Assembly (NCBI RefSeq): GCF_900106785.1
Contig: NZ_LT629844.1
Span: 294,728-358,727, forward strand
Direction of reading: 5' to 3'
DNA from: Prevotellamassilia timonensis
GTDB lineage: Bacteria; Bacteroidota; Bacteroidia; Bacteroidales; Bacteroidaceae
Length of the DNA: 64,000 nucleotides
Positions 16,570-25,014 of the stretch are shown in pieces (the stretch's first letter is position 1; each line of letters begins with the position of its first letter). The notes under the pieces are model-generated. The model had not been told where the DNA came from and did no database searches. It worked only from the letters and a program-made list of their open reading frames with translations. Position numbers and translations under genes: made by a program.

Positions 16570-17973
16570 ATGATTAGAAAAGCAATATTTATGATGGCAT
16601 TGTGCGTGTGCGGACAATTACACGCCAATGCAGAGACTATGGATGATGGCACGGATGATTTGGTACCGTCTGGCATAAATGAGGATATGCTCCGACAGAT
16701 AGAGCCTACATACCTCAAAGAGGTAGCTGTACCTTCTGCATGGTCTTCCAACTGGTTCGTTGGTATGTCTGGTGGCATATCAACCTTTGTAGGAAAGCCG
16801 CATGGTACAGGGAACTTGTTCGACAGGATGAAACCTTCCCTAGCAATAGAGGCAGGAAAATGGTTCACGCCAGAGATTGGTGGTCGATTTAGTTTCCAAG
16901 GTTTTCAGTTCAAGGATGCCAGCAAGAATGTCCGTGATTACAAGATGTTTCATGCGGATTTTCTTTGGAATGTGACCAACAGTTTTGTCAAAGACCATGC
17001 CACCACACAAAGATGGGGATTCATTCCGTATGCTGGTTGCGGTATTATCCATAACGAGGATAACGGCAAGAGTCCGTTTGTCATCAACTATGGTGTGATT
17101 GGACAATATCGTTTAACAAAGCGTTTAGCGGTAAACATGGAATTGGGTGGCGCAACCACATTCCGTGACTTTGATGGTGTGGGCGCATCCAACAAGTTTG
17201 GTGACAATTTGTTCACCTTGTCTGCCGGACTGACTTTCAATATCGGGAAGGTCGGTTGGAAGAAGGTTGTAGATGCCGCTCCTTATATCAACCAGAACAA
17301 ATGGCTGGCAGATTACACCAAAGATTTGTTGGCTCGCAACCAAAAGTTAAGCAAAGCTCATGCGGAGGATGCCAATGCCATCGCTGAAATGAGAAAGATC
17401 TTGGAGATTGAAGGATTGCTGAAAGCCTATGCCGACCGCCTGACATATTATGCGGATAGTACGGAGTATCGCATATACCCGAAAAACAACTACAGCGGTT
17501 TGAACTCGCTCCGTGCAAGATTGGCTCACAAGGATTGGAATGGCATGGGGAAGCCAAAAACAAGCCGCTCTCTGGAGTATAGTTTCTCCGTTTCTGATTC
17601 TGTTTCTTGGAACAAATACGTTGCAGAAATGGCAGGTGGAACCAAGTGCATCGGTTCGCCAGTGTTCTTCTTTTTCAAGATTGGAACCACGCAGTTGGCT
17701 GACGTTTCACAGATGGTAAATTTGGATGAGCTTGCTCGTGTAGCAAAGGCTTATCATCTCAAAATTTTCGTTGTTGGTGCTGCCGACAGTGCCACAGGAA
17801 ACGATGGCATCAACAATCCTCTCAGCAAGTCAAGAGCGGATTATATCACGCAACAGCTTGTGGCAAGAGGCATTGACAAGTCCATGATAATATCAAAAAG
17901 TAAGGGCGGTATTGATAAGTATTCACCAATTGCAGTCAACCGTCATACGGCTGTCAGACTATTTGCACAGTAA
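16570..17973 (+). CDS. OmpA-family outer-membrane protein
   Basis: Protein of 467 residues: signal peptide ('MIRKAIFMMALCVCGQLHANA'), a beta-barrel-like N-terminal part (residues 50-220, alternating aromatic strands such as 'GGRFSFQGFQF'), a coiled linker (240-290) and a C-terminal OmpA-like peptidoglycan-binding domain. That domain includes 'LKIFVVGAADSATG', 'NNPLSKSRADYITQQLVARGI' and 'NRHTAVRLF'. I use ATG 16570, not the in-frame TTG at 16561. OmpA-like proteins are common on Bacteroidales conjugative elements; a role in donor or recipient surface is inferred. Confidence 0.82.
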   Translation: MIRKAIFMMALCVCGQLHANAETMDDGTDDLVPSGINEDMLRQIEPTYLKEVAVPSAWSSNWFVGMSGGISTFVGKPHGTGNLFDRMKPSLAIEAGKWFTPEIGGRFSFQGFQFKDASKNVRDYKMFHADFLWNVTNSFVKDHATTQRWGFIPYAGCGIIHNEDNGKSPFVINYGVIGQYRLTKRLAVNMELGGATTFRDFDGVGASNKFGDNLFTLSAGLTFNIGKVGWKKVVDAAPYINQNKWLADYTKDLLARNQKLSKAHAEDANAIAEMRKILEIEGLLKAYADRLTYYADSTEYRIYPKNNYSGLNSLRARLAHKDWNGMGKPKTSRSLEYSFSVSDSVSWNKYVAEMAGGTKCIGSPVFFFFKIGTTQLADVSQMVNLDELARVAKAYHLKIFVVGAADSATGNDGINNPLSKSRADYITQQLVARGIDKSMIISKSKGGIDKYSPIAVNRHTAVRLFAQ

Positions 17974-18031
17974 ATATGTTTTACTATCATTCATACGATA
18001 AGCGGTAATCTGCAAAACAATGATTATCAAA

Positions 18032-18066
18032 AGAAAGAGTCCGTTCGTGATGAATGGGCTCTTTCT
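18032..18066. terminator. Bidirectional terminator between convergent genes
   Basis: AGAAAGAG (18032-18039) pairs with CTCTTTCT (18059-18066), with inner CC/GG pairs, between the plus-strand OmpA-like gene and the end of the minus-strand cargo cassette. It lies immediately next to the zinc-ribbon gene's stop at 18068. Confidence 0.6.
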
Positions 18067-18067
18067 G

Positions 18068-18571
18068 CTATTGGTTGTTTTGTTCTTTCTTCTGTCGCAA
18101 TATCTTGTTTATGACAGTGATGACTTGCTCTTGTATATAAGCTTTGAACATCGTGTCATCCTTTATGGCAAAGTCCAACTGTTCATATACTACAGTATTG
18201 ACAGAACTTCTGAGTTGTTTTAACTTGTCATTTACTGGTATCTGTCGATGGGCTTGCCAATAGAACGTAACTTCATCTTGCACTATCGCTTTCAACACCA
18301 TTTTCTGTTCACGGCTGAGTTTCTTGAAAGTCTTGTTTTCTCGTTCTTCGTTGTTGCCATATAAAATAGTATCGATATATTCATCGGCATCAACGATCTC
18401 AAACTCATTGTCCCCGAAAGGCAAGTCCAAAATCTTCTTGTTGCTTTTCTTCATCTCACCCATGCACTCCTTACAGATGTGTTGGACATGACCTTTCCCC
18501 GAAAATGACTCGTTCGACTTGTATTCACCACAAATCTTACAGTAATGTCCTTTATGCTTCTTCTTTGCCAT
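18068..18571 (-). CDS. Zinc-ribbon protein, last gene of AbiE-like cassette
   Basis: A 167-residue protein starting at ATG 18571. The N terminus has a treble-clef/zinc-ribbon arrangement 'CKICGEYKSNESF' followed by 'HICKECM' (C-x2-C, C-x2-C). It then has a conserved-looking acidic middle and a helical C terminus rich in Lys/Gln. The similar opening 'C-x2-C-x-E/K-x-K-S-x-E-x-F' is found in HNH-associated or phage zinc ribbons, but no nuclease motif is present here. It is separated by 13 bases from the PP2C gene, so it is translated from the same transcript. Function unknown; possible nucleic-acid or protein sensor. Confidence 0.65.
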   Translation of the reverse strand: MAKKKHKGHYCKICGEYKSNESFSGKGHVQHICKECMGEMKKSNKKILDLPFGDNEFEIVDADEYIDTILYGNNEERENKTFKKLSREQKMVLKAIVQDEVTFYWQAHRQIPVNDKLKQLRSSVNTVVYEQLDFAIKDDTMFKAYIQEQVITVINKILRQKKEQNNQ

Positions 18572-18584
18572 ATCTCTTATCTTA

Positions 18585-19223
18585 TCAAGGGTTATGCAAC
18601 TGTATGAGAATGCAGGATGCATCATCTTCCAAGTATTCTATACGACTTGGCAATTTGTTTTCTACTATAACAGATTCTATGCAATCCTTGGATTGATAAA
18701 ATCCATCTGTACATAAAAACAACAAGTCCATGTCTGATATTTTCGTTTCTTGAATGGATATAGGGTTGCGGAAACCTCTTCCATTCACACAACGAGTCAG
18801 AAAGGTACAATTATCACCTTCCTTCTGGTGGTCTTCAGTAAGTTGATGTATACCTTTTTCTTTTTTGTAATATAGACGAACATTTCCTTGCCATGCGTAA
18901 TAGGCAGTATCATCTTTTATGTATAAGACGGTAACTGCTGCTCCCATTTTGCAACAAAGAGTCTTGCATTTATCTGCAACTGCAATGTCTGCTTGCTCAA
19001 AAGCCTTTGCTAACAGCTCTCTTATATCCACAGAATTATGTTCTGCCAATATTTTATAAATACTTTGTGCAACAGTGGCAGCTGCGATCTCACCATATTG
19101 TAAGCCACCCATACCATCGGCAAGGATAGCGATGCAACTCCCATCTTGTAATTGTTTGCACAAGATAAAATCCTGGTTTGTATCACATAAGCCTTTTTGA
19201 CTACAATAATTTATATCTATCAT
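18585..19223 (-). CDS. PP2C-type serine/threonine protein phosphatase
   Basis: A 212-residue PPM/PP2C phosphatase, expected to remove phosphate from Ser/Thr using two metal ions. Motifs: 'NQD' near residue 16, 'ILADGMGG' (metal-binding Asp at residue 36), 'LLFLCTDGFY' and the late 'DDAS' motif. All core metal-binding acidic positions appear present. ATG 19223 overlaps the stop of the upstream nucleotidyltransferase gene by one base (TAATG), so the two are translationally coupled. A phosphatase coupled to an AbiEii-like toxin is unusual. It may reverse or gate the toxin's modification, which is inference. Confidence 0.85.
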   Translation of the reverse strand: MIDINYCSQKGLCDTNQDFILCKQLQDGSCIAILADGMGGLQYGEIAAATVAQSIYKILAEHNSVDIRELLAKAFEQADIAVADKCKTLCCKMGAAVTVLYIKDDTAYYAWQGNVRLYYKKEKGIHQLTEDHQKEGDNCTFLTRCVNGRGFRNPISIQETKISDMDLLFLCTDGFYQSKDCIESVIVENKLPSRIEYLEDDASCILIQLHNP

Positions 19224-20074
19224 TATAAATCCCTTTCTTCTGTAGCAGAGCGAAACACTTCTGAAATGACTTGCCATGTTCTCCTTACTTGGTCATAATT
19301 CAAACCCGATTGTGAATTGAGAGTTTGGCTTATCAAATAGCTTCTCTCCTCCAACTGCAATTCCTCGTCAATTTTGTCTGCATAATATACAAGTTGGTCT
19401 CGGTTCAATAACTTTGCCAAATCGTTTGCCAGCCAATAGCCACCAGCTACATATTCGTCAAAATCTTCCCAATCATACACTTCCATATACGCTTCTCGAT
19501 CCAAGTTTGCCATAAGGTAGTTGTCCAATATGAACGACATATCCTCTGCATCCTTGTTTGTGGTTAGATGTCTGTCCATCCAAGCATTGAACTTCAGCAA
19601 GAATAATCCATGCAAAGAAGCTATCTTTACAGTGAATCTGTCATCAATACTAACTGTTATAGCATCAGAAAGCACTTCGTCAAACCCTTTTACGGACATG
19701 GCAATTGTTTCTTCGGGTGGCCAATAGATGTTGTCATCTTCCTTGGCGACATATCCGTATGGAACAACATCTATCTCATAGTCACCATAATAGAAGCGTT
19801 GGTGTTTTGCCTTGTCCTTCTCGAAACCATCCGCAATCAAACTATTTTTGATTTTGTCAAATTCCTGCCAGTTTGGAACAGCTATAGCCAGATCCAAGTC
19901 TCTTGTCTTTCTACGTGATGACGTGTTCAGCATCTGCTGCATGACTATATCTCTAGCGGTGGCTCCTATGATAAAGAAGTCGTGATCCATTCTACGGAAA
20001 CTATCTGTAAGTTTCTCCAACAAATCCACAAGAAATGGATTGTTTATCTTTTCACTCGAAATCTTCAAGCTCAT
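19223..20074 (-). CDS. AbiEii-like nucleotidyltransferase toxin
   Basis: A 283-residue protein with the polymerase-beta-type nucleotidyltransferase core: 'FFIIGATARDIV' (helix after the G-x-x-x-R-D motif, residues 34-45) and 'RDLDLAIAV' (catalytic D-x-D, about residue 58). A third acidic site is near 'YEIDVVPYG'. It matches AbiEii/AbiGii-type toxins of type IV toxin-antitoxin and abortive-infection systems. Its start overlaps the end of the AbiEi-like gene by 23 bases. Related NTase toxins modify tRNA ends (MenT) or use GTP (AbiEii); the actual substrate here is unknown. Confidence 0.82.
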   Translation of the reverse strand: MSLKISSEKINNPFLVDLLEKLTDSFRRMDHDFFIIGATARDIVMQQMLNTSSRRKTRDLDLAIAVPNWQEFDKIKNSLIADGFEKDKAKHQRFYYGDYEIDVVPYGYVAKEDDNIYWPPEETIAMSVKGFDEVLSDAITVSIDDRFTVKIASLHGLFLLKFNAWMDRHLTTNKDAEDMSFILDNYLMANLDREAYMEVYDWEDFDEYVAGGYWLANDLAKLLNRDQLVYYADKIDEELQLEERSYLISQTLNSQSGLNYDQVRRTWQVISEVFRSATEERDL

Positions 20075-21071
20075 TCTTTAATATGCGTTGCGCAGCCTCC
20101 AAGCAGCGACTATTGCCACTACCCATCAAGTCTGCATAGATTAATATAGCAGGAACAGTTCTGTTGTCTGTTTCCCAATTCCAAAATTTGTTGTACAGAT
20201 GAATTTCCCCATTTGCATCTTGCTTGACGACACCTGTTCGTATAAGATGTGCTGCAGGTATTTCCGTGTATATGTCGAAAATTCCTGGTTGTAAGTAGCC
20301 ATCCGTCAAGTTTGCGGCAGGCTCTCCTCCCCATGACATGCCCTTTGGCAATGCTATGTTTTTCCACTCATTTCTATTCGCTTCTGTTCGAAATGCCATT
20401 GCGCCTACCAGCAATTTGGGTTTCAATACTTCATTGTAATTGCTAACCCATAAGTCAAGCAGTTGTTTTTTGTCTTTTATTATGCGACCGTTTTTAGTGT
20501 CACAAACAAAACCACGTCTTGCAAGTTCATCCAAAACGTTTTTCACGCTTCCCAAAGATACACCAATTTGCTCTTTTATCTCTCGATAAGGCTTCTTTAT
20601 ATTGTCTGCATTTTGCAACAGATAAAACACGACCTTCAATCCTGCATCTTGAAACACGGGATAGGTTTTCACCTTGGACTCTGTATTTTTCCTTCCTTGA
20701 TTAAATATTTGGAAAATCAAGTTCCCTGCCTTTGTATATCTGACAAGGCAGTTTCCTGCACAGTCCAGATAGTTGATGCCTCTGTTTGCCAATTCTGTTG
20801 ATACCTGTGGCGTGACATATTGCGTAACAAGCAAGATTTGCTGCTTGTCATTGTTCATAGTTTGCATAGTAGCTAATGTCGGATTTAATGTGGCCTTGGT
20901 TATGTTTTCCCTTACATGACACACAAAATCTACATTCATGATCTTAACAGTGACATCATTTTCATTGGTACAATTTACTTTGACGGCTGTTGTTGACACA
21001 ACATCCCCCACAGGAAGGCTTGCTCTAAGAGCATCCAATGCTTGGTTTATTATGATATTGTTTGCCATCAT
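20052..21071 (-). CDS. AbiEi-type antitoxin/transcriptional regulator
   Basis: A 339-residue protein (ATG 21071 or 21068). Residues 70-130 have a restriction-endonuclease-like regulator segment ('QILLVTQYVTPQVSTELANRGINYLDCAGNCLVRY') typical of AbiEi-family proteins. A winged helix follows ('YREIKEQIGVSLGSVKNVLDELARRGFV', about residues 165-192), then an AbiEi-type C-terminal domain ('PKLLVGAMAF', 'DGYLQPGIFDIYTEIPAAHL'). AbiEi antitoxins repress their own promoter by binding repeats and silence the toxin without direct contact. Upstream TGTTCAAT repeats fit this. It is the first gene of a four-gene operon. Confidence 0.8.
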   Translation of the reverse strand: MMANNIIINQALDALRASLPVGDVVSTTAVKVNCTNENDVTVKIMNVDFVCHVRENITKATLNPTLATMQTMNNDKQQILLVTQYVTPQVSTELANRGINYLDCAGNCLVRYTKAGNLIFQIFNQGRKNTESKVKTYPVFQDAGLKVVFYLLQNADNIKKPYREIKEQIGVSLGSVKNVLDELARRGFVCDTKNGRIIKDKKQLLDLWVSNYNEVLKPKLLVGAMAFRTEANRNEWKNIALPKGMSWGGEPAANLTDGYLQPGIFDIYTEIPAAHLIRTGVVKQDANGEIHLYNKFWNWETDNRTVPAILIYADLMGSGNSRCLEAAQRILKNELEDFE

Positions 21072-21082
21072 TTTATATTATT

Positions 21083-21185
21083 TGTTCAATATATCAGTTG
21101 TGTTCAATTTGATTGAACACTGCAAAGATAATGAACAAAACTTAAACGAACGAACTTTTTGTTCAATATTTCATCTTGTTCAATA
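21083..21185 (-). promoter_or_regulatory. Promoter and TGTTCAAT operator array for AbiE-like cassette
   Basis: TGTTCAAT occurs at 21083-21090, 21101-21108, 21160-21167 and about 21177-21184. The second copy is paired with ATTGAACA at 21112-21119, forming an inverted repeat; ATGAACA at 21131-21137 is a partial copy. CAAAGATA (21123-21130) is a minus-strand TATCTTTG -7 box placed among them. The layout fits cooperative autorepression by the AbiEi-type protein. Confidence 0.7.
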
Positions 21186-21522
21186 CTATTTAACATAGTG
21201 CGAAGATTGAACAGAGATATTTTCAGAAATACAATTCCCGAAAAGTGACACAAATGACAAAAAACGGGAATGCCCGAACTGTATATGTCGGTTCAAATAA
21301 ATCTCTATTATCAAAAAGTGGTAATTTTACCACTTTTCGTCACTAGAATATTCCCATACCCTTCATCCTCCCTTGTTTTTCCTTAGCAAATTTAGTTCAG
21401 CCCACCAGACTGTCAAGTACCGCCTTGCTATTGGCTGGTTATTTCCTTAGCAGCCTTCCGCCAATCAAAGATTTGGGTATTCCAATGAAATAATCACCCA
21501 ATTCCTTGTCTTGTCTGCCTCC
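21186..21522. other. Non-coding stretch with 24-bp palindrome
   Basis: About 340 bp without a gene. A perfect inverted repeat AAAAGTGGTAA-TT-TTACCACTTTT lies at 21314-21337; it could be an operator or a terminator for either direction. Otherwise nothing recognised. Confidence 0.5.
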
Positions 21523-21930
21523 ATGCCCGAACTCTTGATTGCACGTAAAATCAATTCCCTCGATGAAGTCGTAAAGGCTTCGAGAATAGGGAAGAAAAAG
21601 AAGTTTCACAATTTAATCCGAACAGATATGAACGATATGATTAACGAAAGAGACAAGGAGTTTGCCAATGAGTTTTCACGCTTCGTGAACGGCAAGATGT
21701 GTTCCGCATCCAAGGTGGGTGCAGAGTTTGCCAATGACCACCGCTTTCTTGTAAACGAGAAGTTCAAGGTGATGATGGCTTTCATGGAGCAGTTGGCAAT
21801 AAACTATCAGAAGGGCTATTATGACCTTCGCAATGAATGGGCTTGCACTTTGGCACATGCAGCCATTGAAGCCTTGCGTGAGCAGCAGCTCTACTATCCA
21901 TCTTCATCAGAGTATTCACCCAATAAATAA
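21523..21930 (+). CDS. Hypothetical mobile-element protein
   Basis: About 135 residues, helical and basic at the N terminus ('ASRIGKKKKFHNLIRTDMNDMINERDKEF'). No recognised domain. The frame opens with TTG at 21511; I use ATG 21523, and an internal ATG at 21628 is also possible. It is followed after seven bases by the DUF2958 gene. Position in a cluster of small plus-strand genes common on Bacteroidales mobile elements suggests an accessory function. Confidence 0.5.
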   Translation: MPELLIARKINSLDEVVKASRIGKKKKFHNLIRTDMNDMINERDKEFANEFSRFVNGKMCSASKVGAEFANDHRFLVNEKFKVMMAFMEQLAINYQKGYYDLRNEWACTLAHAAIEALREQQLYYPSSSEYSPNK

Positions 21931-21937
21931 TGCAGTT

Positions 21938-22312
21938 ATGACAAGCAGATTGATTACACCACAGTTGGCGGAGCAGTTCAAGCAATATCCGCTTTATTCA
22001 CAGGACGGCAAGAAGAAGGATGCCATTTGCCAATGCGTCTTCTTCATCGGCAAAGTCCGTTGGTATGTATTGGAAGGTCAGCCGGAAGGCAATGACTTCA
22101 CGCTGTTCTCTATCGTTGTCGGTCTTGCCGATACAGAATATGGCTATGCTTCCATCAAGGAAATGGAAAGTATCAGCGTGGATGTCGGACATAACCTTCC
22201 CAAGATACCGATATTGCAGGACAAGAGCTTCAAGCCTTGCCCAATCGGAAACATTCCCGACGAGAGATTGCAGTCGTTTCTGTCTGACATATATGACAGG
22301 GAAGAAGTTTAA
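21938..22312 (+). CDS. DUF2958-like protein
   Basis: A 124-residue protein (ATG 21938; the longer frame from 21821 overlaps the previous gene). The central pattern 'WYVLEGQPEGNDFTLFSIVVGLADTEYGYASIKEMESI' matches the W-Y-V-x-E-G-x-x-E-G-D/N-D-F...G-Y-x-S/T-L-x-E-L core of DUF2958, a family widespread on plasmids and ICEs. Function is unknown, possibly linked to antirestriction loci. Coupled with the genes around it. Confidence 0.75.
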   Translation: MTSRLITPQLAEQFKQYPLYSQDGKKKDAICQCVFFIGKVRWYVLEGQPEGNDFTLFSIVVGLADTEYGYASIKEMESISVDVGHNLPKIPILQDKSFKPCPIGNIPDERLQSFLSDIYDREEV

Positions 22313-22364
22313 ACCATTCATCAGCCGTAGGCTTCTTGCCTATGGCTGCTAAAAATCAAACTAT

Positions 22365-22736
22365 ATGATACAGCAAAAGATAACGGAGATAGCCGAAATA
22401 TTAGGATGGAGCGTTGATTTCTCCGAGCCACAAAATGGCAAGACAGATGTAAACTTCGCCAAATATACTTCCTGTGGTCAAGATTTCAATTTCAGCGTGG
22501 AACTTGAAGACGATGATATGGAAGCCTTCATCGACAATATCCATGAGTATTATGAGAACTTTGATGTTGACGAGGAAGCGTACATTTGGATTGGCTCAGA
22601 CGGTCACGGCAAAAATGGTGCACCTTACCACATTGCCGATATAGTCAAAGACATGGAGGAAGCCGAAGTAATGATGGCTGACCTTTACGAGGCATTCAAA
22701 CAATATTATTCACAGTTAGAACTTCAAGCCGTATGA
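22365..22736 (+). CDS. Acidic hypothetical protein
   Basis: A 123-residue, strongly acidic protein. 'YENFDVDEEAYIWIGSDGHGKNGAPYHIADIVKDMEEAE' is a pattern I associate with small acidic proteins next to antirestriction genes on Bacteroidales elements; no function is established. High acidity would be compatible with a DNA mimic, but that is speculation. Its stop overlaps the next start (ATGA at 22733), so the pair is co-translated. Confidence 0.6.
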   Translation: MIQQKITEIAEILGWSVDFSEPQNGKTDVNFAKYTSCGQDFNFSVELEDDDMEAFIDNIHEYYENFDVDEEAYIWIGSDGHGKNGAPYHIADIVKDMEEAEVMMADLYEAFKQYYSQLELQAV

Positions 22737-23032
22737 CAATAGAACAATATCTTTACCGCTTATGTCGAAACATTCTCAAAGAGCGTTTCGACTGGCGCAA
22801 ATACCTTACCACCCAAAGCTATTTCGGCAGAGACCTTTGCGTCACTCCGCTCCATGTCTCCTATGGACAAATCGGCTATACCATCCATTTCCCTTGTTCT
22901 CGTGACCCGATGCCCGAACTCGCATATGATTGGGAAATGAACGAACTCACCATCGATGAGGAAAATTGGCAGAAATGGCTTGCTGACGAAGATGAGGAAG
23001 ATGATGACAGCGAAGATGCCACACCCGAATAA
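22733..23032 (+). CDS. Acidic-tailed hypothetical protein
   Basis: A 99-residue protein overlapping the preceding gene by four bases (ATGA). N-terminal helices ('MTIEQYLYRLCRNILKERFDW'), a beta-like core ('VSYGQIGYTIHFPC') and an extreme acidic C-terminal tail ('DEDEEDDDSEDATPE'). No family recognised. It is the last plus-strand gene before a bidirectional terminator. Confidence 0.6.
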   Translation: MTIEQYLYRLCRNILKERFDWRKYLTTQSYFGRDLCVTPLHVSYGQIGYTIHFPCSRDPMPELAYDWEMNELTIDEENWQKWLADEDEEDDDSEDATPE

Positions 23033-23035
23033 TGA

Positions 23036-23098
23036 AAAAATCCAGGATGCTTACACATTGATATATATATATGTGCGCATCTTGGATTTTTGCTTTTT
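23036..23098. terminator. Bidirectional terminator between converging blocks
   Basis: AAAAATCCAGGATGC (23036-23050) pairs with GCATCTTGGATTTTT (23077-23091), with one wobble, and both sides have T or A tracts. It lies between the plus-strand genes and the end of the long minus-strand operon. Confidence 0.8.
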
Positions 23099-23115
23099 TG
23101 CTACAAATAGCCTTA

Positions 23116-24342
23116 TTATCGGCGGAACACAGACCTTGCGACCTTTTCTTCTTCTGCCTCAGTTTGCTCACTATCATTTGATGATGCGGATTGCTTCATG
23201 TCCTTCGCATCCTTGTTTTCTTCCGATACTGAAGCTGCAACATCCTCACTCTGTTGTTCCTTCATTTCCAAAGACACTTCGTCTATTCTCTGCGTGAGAA
23301 TAGACGTTGCCTTTTTCACATCCATCAAGGTGGTCTTGATGAAACTTGGCGACTCCTTCAGACTGCCGAGCCACGATTTCAGATAGGCGGCACTGTCTTC
23401 CTTCAGATTCTTGGTCATGCCATACTTCTGGCACACCAATGCACTGCCCAACTCTGCAACCAGTTCCTCACGTGCATATTCATCGGAACCGAAGCCCGAC
23501 TGCGGTTTGAGACGGTTCAACTGATTTTCCGCTCCTGTCGAGTGAACCATCTCATGGAACGCTGTTCCATACCACGACTCACCATCCTTGAACTGTGACT
23601 TTTCAGGAATGGTTATCTGGTTGCGGGAAATGGAGTAGAACGCATTGTCCTGGTGTTCGATATTGATGGGACAAATCCATCTCTGCTCCTTGAACATCCG
23701 GTCAACAGCAGGAAACGAATACATGTCACCTTCCTTCACCAATGCCTTCTCTGGCTTGTTCTCTGCTTCCAACTTGGCATACAATTCAGGTCTTGCCGCC
23801 TTCAGATTGGTCTGTGCCACATTGAACACCTGGTACACATTCAACTTCGGATAGACATTATACTCCTTCTGCTCCTCAGCACTCATTCGCTTGTAGTCGT
23901 CATAGGGTATCTTTTCTTTTGTCTCCTTGTGTACAATGGTGAAACTTGTCAGCATCACGGGAAAACTCTTCTCTCCCTTATTGATGCCAACCTTGGGCAA
24001 CGGCTCGCCATTGGCATCCACCATCTGCTTCTTGTTACCTTGCTTGTCGGTCTGATAGTTCAAACCCACTGCACGGTTAAAGGTGCAGAACACTGGCAAC
24101 TCGTAGCCTTTCTTCTCGCAGAGCATGGTGAGCAACAAGGCATTCATGCCGTTATACTCTCTGCCAGACAGGTTCTTCGGCCAACTCAATGTACCTTCCG
24201 TAAACCAAGGCTTTTGCCATCCGTCCTTGCTTCCCAACGACTCGATTTTCTCTATCATCATGTTGGCGAAGGTGTCCAAGGCTCTGTCTTCAGCATTCTT
24301 TCCATCGCCATTATTCTGTGGACTCTTATTGTAATATGCCAT
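23116..24342 (-). CDS. ArdC-like antirestriction protein with zincin domain
   Basis: A 408-residue protein of the ArdC type: an N-terminal single-strand-DNA-binding-like domain ('DGWQKPWF', 'REYNGMNALLLTMLCEKKGY') and a metalloprotease-like domain. Its zincin motif is 'AFHEMVHSTG' (H-E-x-x-H, near residue 260) with the third ligand region 'YAREELVAELG'. Such proteins help incoming DNA survive restriction and can be carried into recipients. The C terminus is an acidic linker ending in 'RSVFRR', similar to tails of three other proteins of this operon. Last gene of the minus-strand operon. Confidence 0.82.
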   Translation of the reverse strand: MAYYNKSPQNNGDGKNAEDRALDTFANMMIEKIESLGSKDGWQKPWFTEGTLSWPKNLSGREYNGMNALLLTMLCEKKGYELPVFCTFNRAVGLNYQTDKQGNKKQMVDANGEPLPKVGINKGEKSFPVMLTSFTIVHKETKEKIPYDDYKRMSAEEQKEYNVYPKLNVYQVFNVAQTNLKAARPELYAKLEAENKPEKALVKEGDMYSFPAVDRMFKEQRWICPINIEHQDNAFYSISRNQITIPEKSQFKDGESWYGTAFHEMVHSTGAENQLNRLKPQSGFGSDEYAREELVAELGSALVCQKYGMTKNLKEDSAAYLKSWLGSLKESPSFIKTTLMDVKKATSILTQRIDEVSLEMKEQQSEDVAASVSEENKDAKDMKQSASSNDSEQTEAEEEKVARSVFRR

Positions 24343-24347
24343 ACTTG

Positions 24348-24956
24348 CTAATTGTTAGGATGATACGGTTTCTTCTCCCACTGGTTCAACTCCGCCACCT
24401 TGCAGCCTAAGTTGAGTCTGTCGTTATACACCGAGATTTCCAACTCGCCCTTTGCCTCGATGGTGGCTTTCGACTGCAGCCATTCTTCCTTTTCTTCCGA
24501 GAACCGGACAAAGCGCACCCATGTAAAGGCAAATTCTTCTCCAATCTTCTCTGCACTGAAAGCAGAAAACATCAGGAAAGCCTTACCATTTTTGCCTTTC
24601 TTCATATCAATGTCCTTACCGACCTTGCCTTTGAATTCCATGTCGCCCACGATGCCATCCTTGCTTTCCGATACGGGAGACAGGTTCACTTCCGATACCT
24701 TCAAGTTGAAATACAGGTTGTCGTCTTTCTTCTTGAAGGTCAACACACCTTTCAACTCAATGCGGTTGCCCACGACAATACCTTCCGAATCGTCACCATC
24801 CATGATGCAACTGACAATCACGGTCTTGTTGATACCACTTTTGGCTGGCACCACCACATCCACGGAATATGTCGTAAAAGGCATTCCGTCCTTCCCATTG
24901 CGAACCACTGCAGCCTTGCTGACGGTTCCGCACACACTTACGTTACATTTAATCAT
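24348..24956 (-). CDS. Tandem OB-fold (SSB-like) protein
   Basis: A 202-residue protein made of two SSB-like halves: residues 1-95 ('NVSVCGTVSKAAVVRNGKDGMPFTTYSVDV', 'GIVVGNRIELKGVLTFKK') and 105-195 ('EFKGKVGKDIDMKKGKNGKAFLMFSAFSAE', 'ATIEAKGELEISVYNDRLNLGCKV'). Each follows the strand order of an OB fold. Probably binds single-stranded DNA during transfer or antirestriction. It lies six bases upstream of the ArdC-like gene. Distinct from the canonical ssb at 7251. Confidence 0.65.
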   Translation of the reverse strand: MIKCNVSVCGTVSKAAVVRNGKDGMPFTTYSVDVVVPAKSGINKTVIVSCIMDGDDSEGIVVGNRIELKGVLTFKKKDDNLYFNLKVSEVNLSPVSESKDGIVGDMEFKGKVGKDIDMKKGKNGKAFLMFSAFSAEKIGEEFAFTWVRFVRFSEEKEEWLQSKATIEAKGELEISVYNDRLNLGCKVAELNQWEKKPYHPNN

Positions 24957-25014
24957 AGCTCAAATACTTTTTTATTCGTTTTCAATCGACCAAGATGTGG
25001 AACCTCCAAGTATC

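Noticed and set aside
11395..17973. A complete type IV secretion system in the Bacteroidales element
   Set aside because: No VirB4, VirD4 or TraG-like protein was recognised in 4.3-39.2 kb; only a MobV relaxase and accessory genes, so I do not call it self-transmissible.
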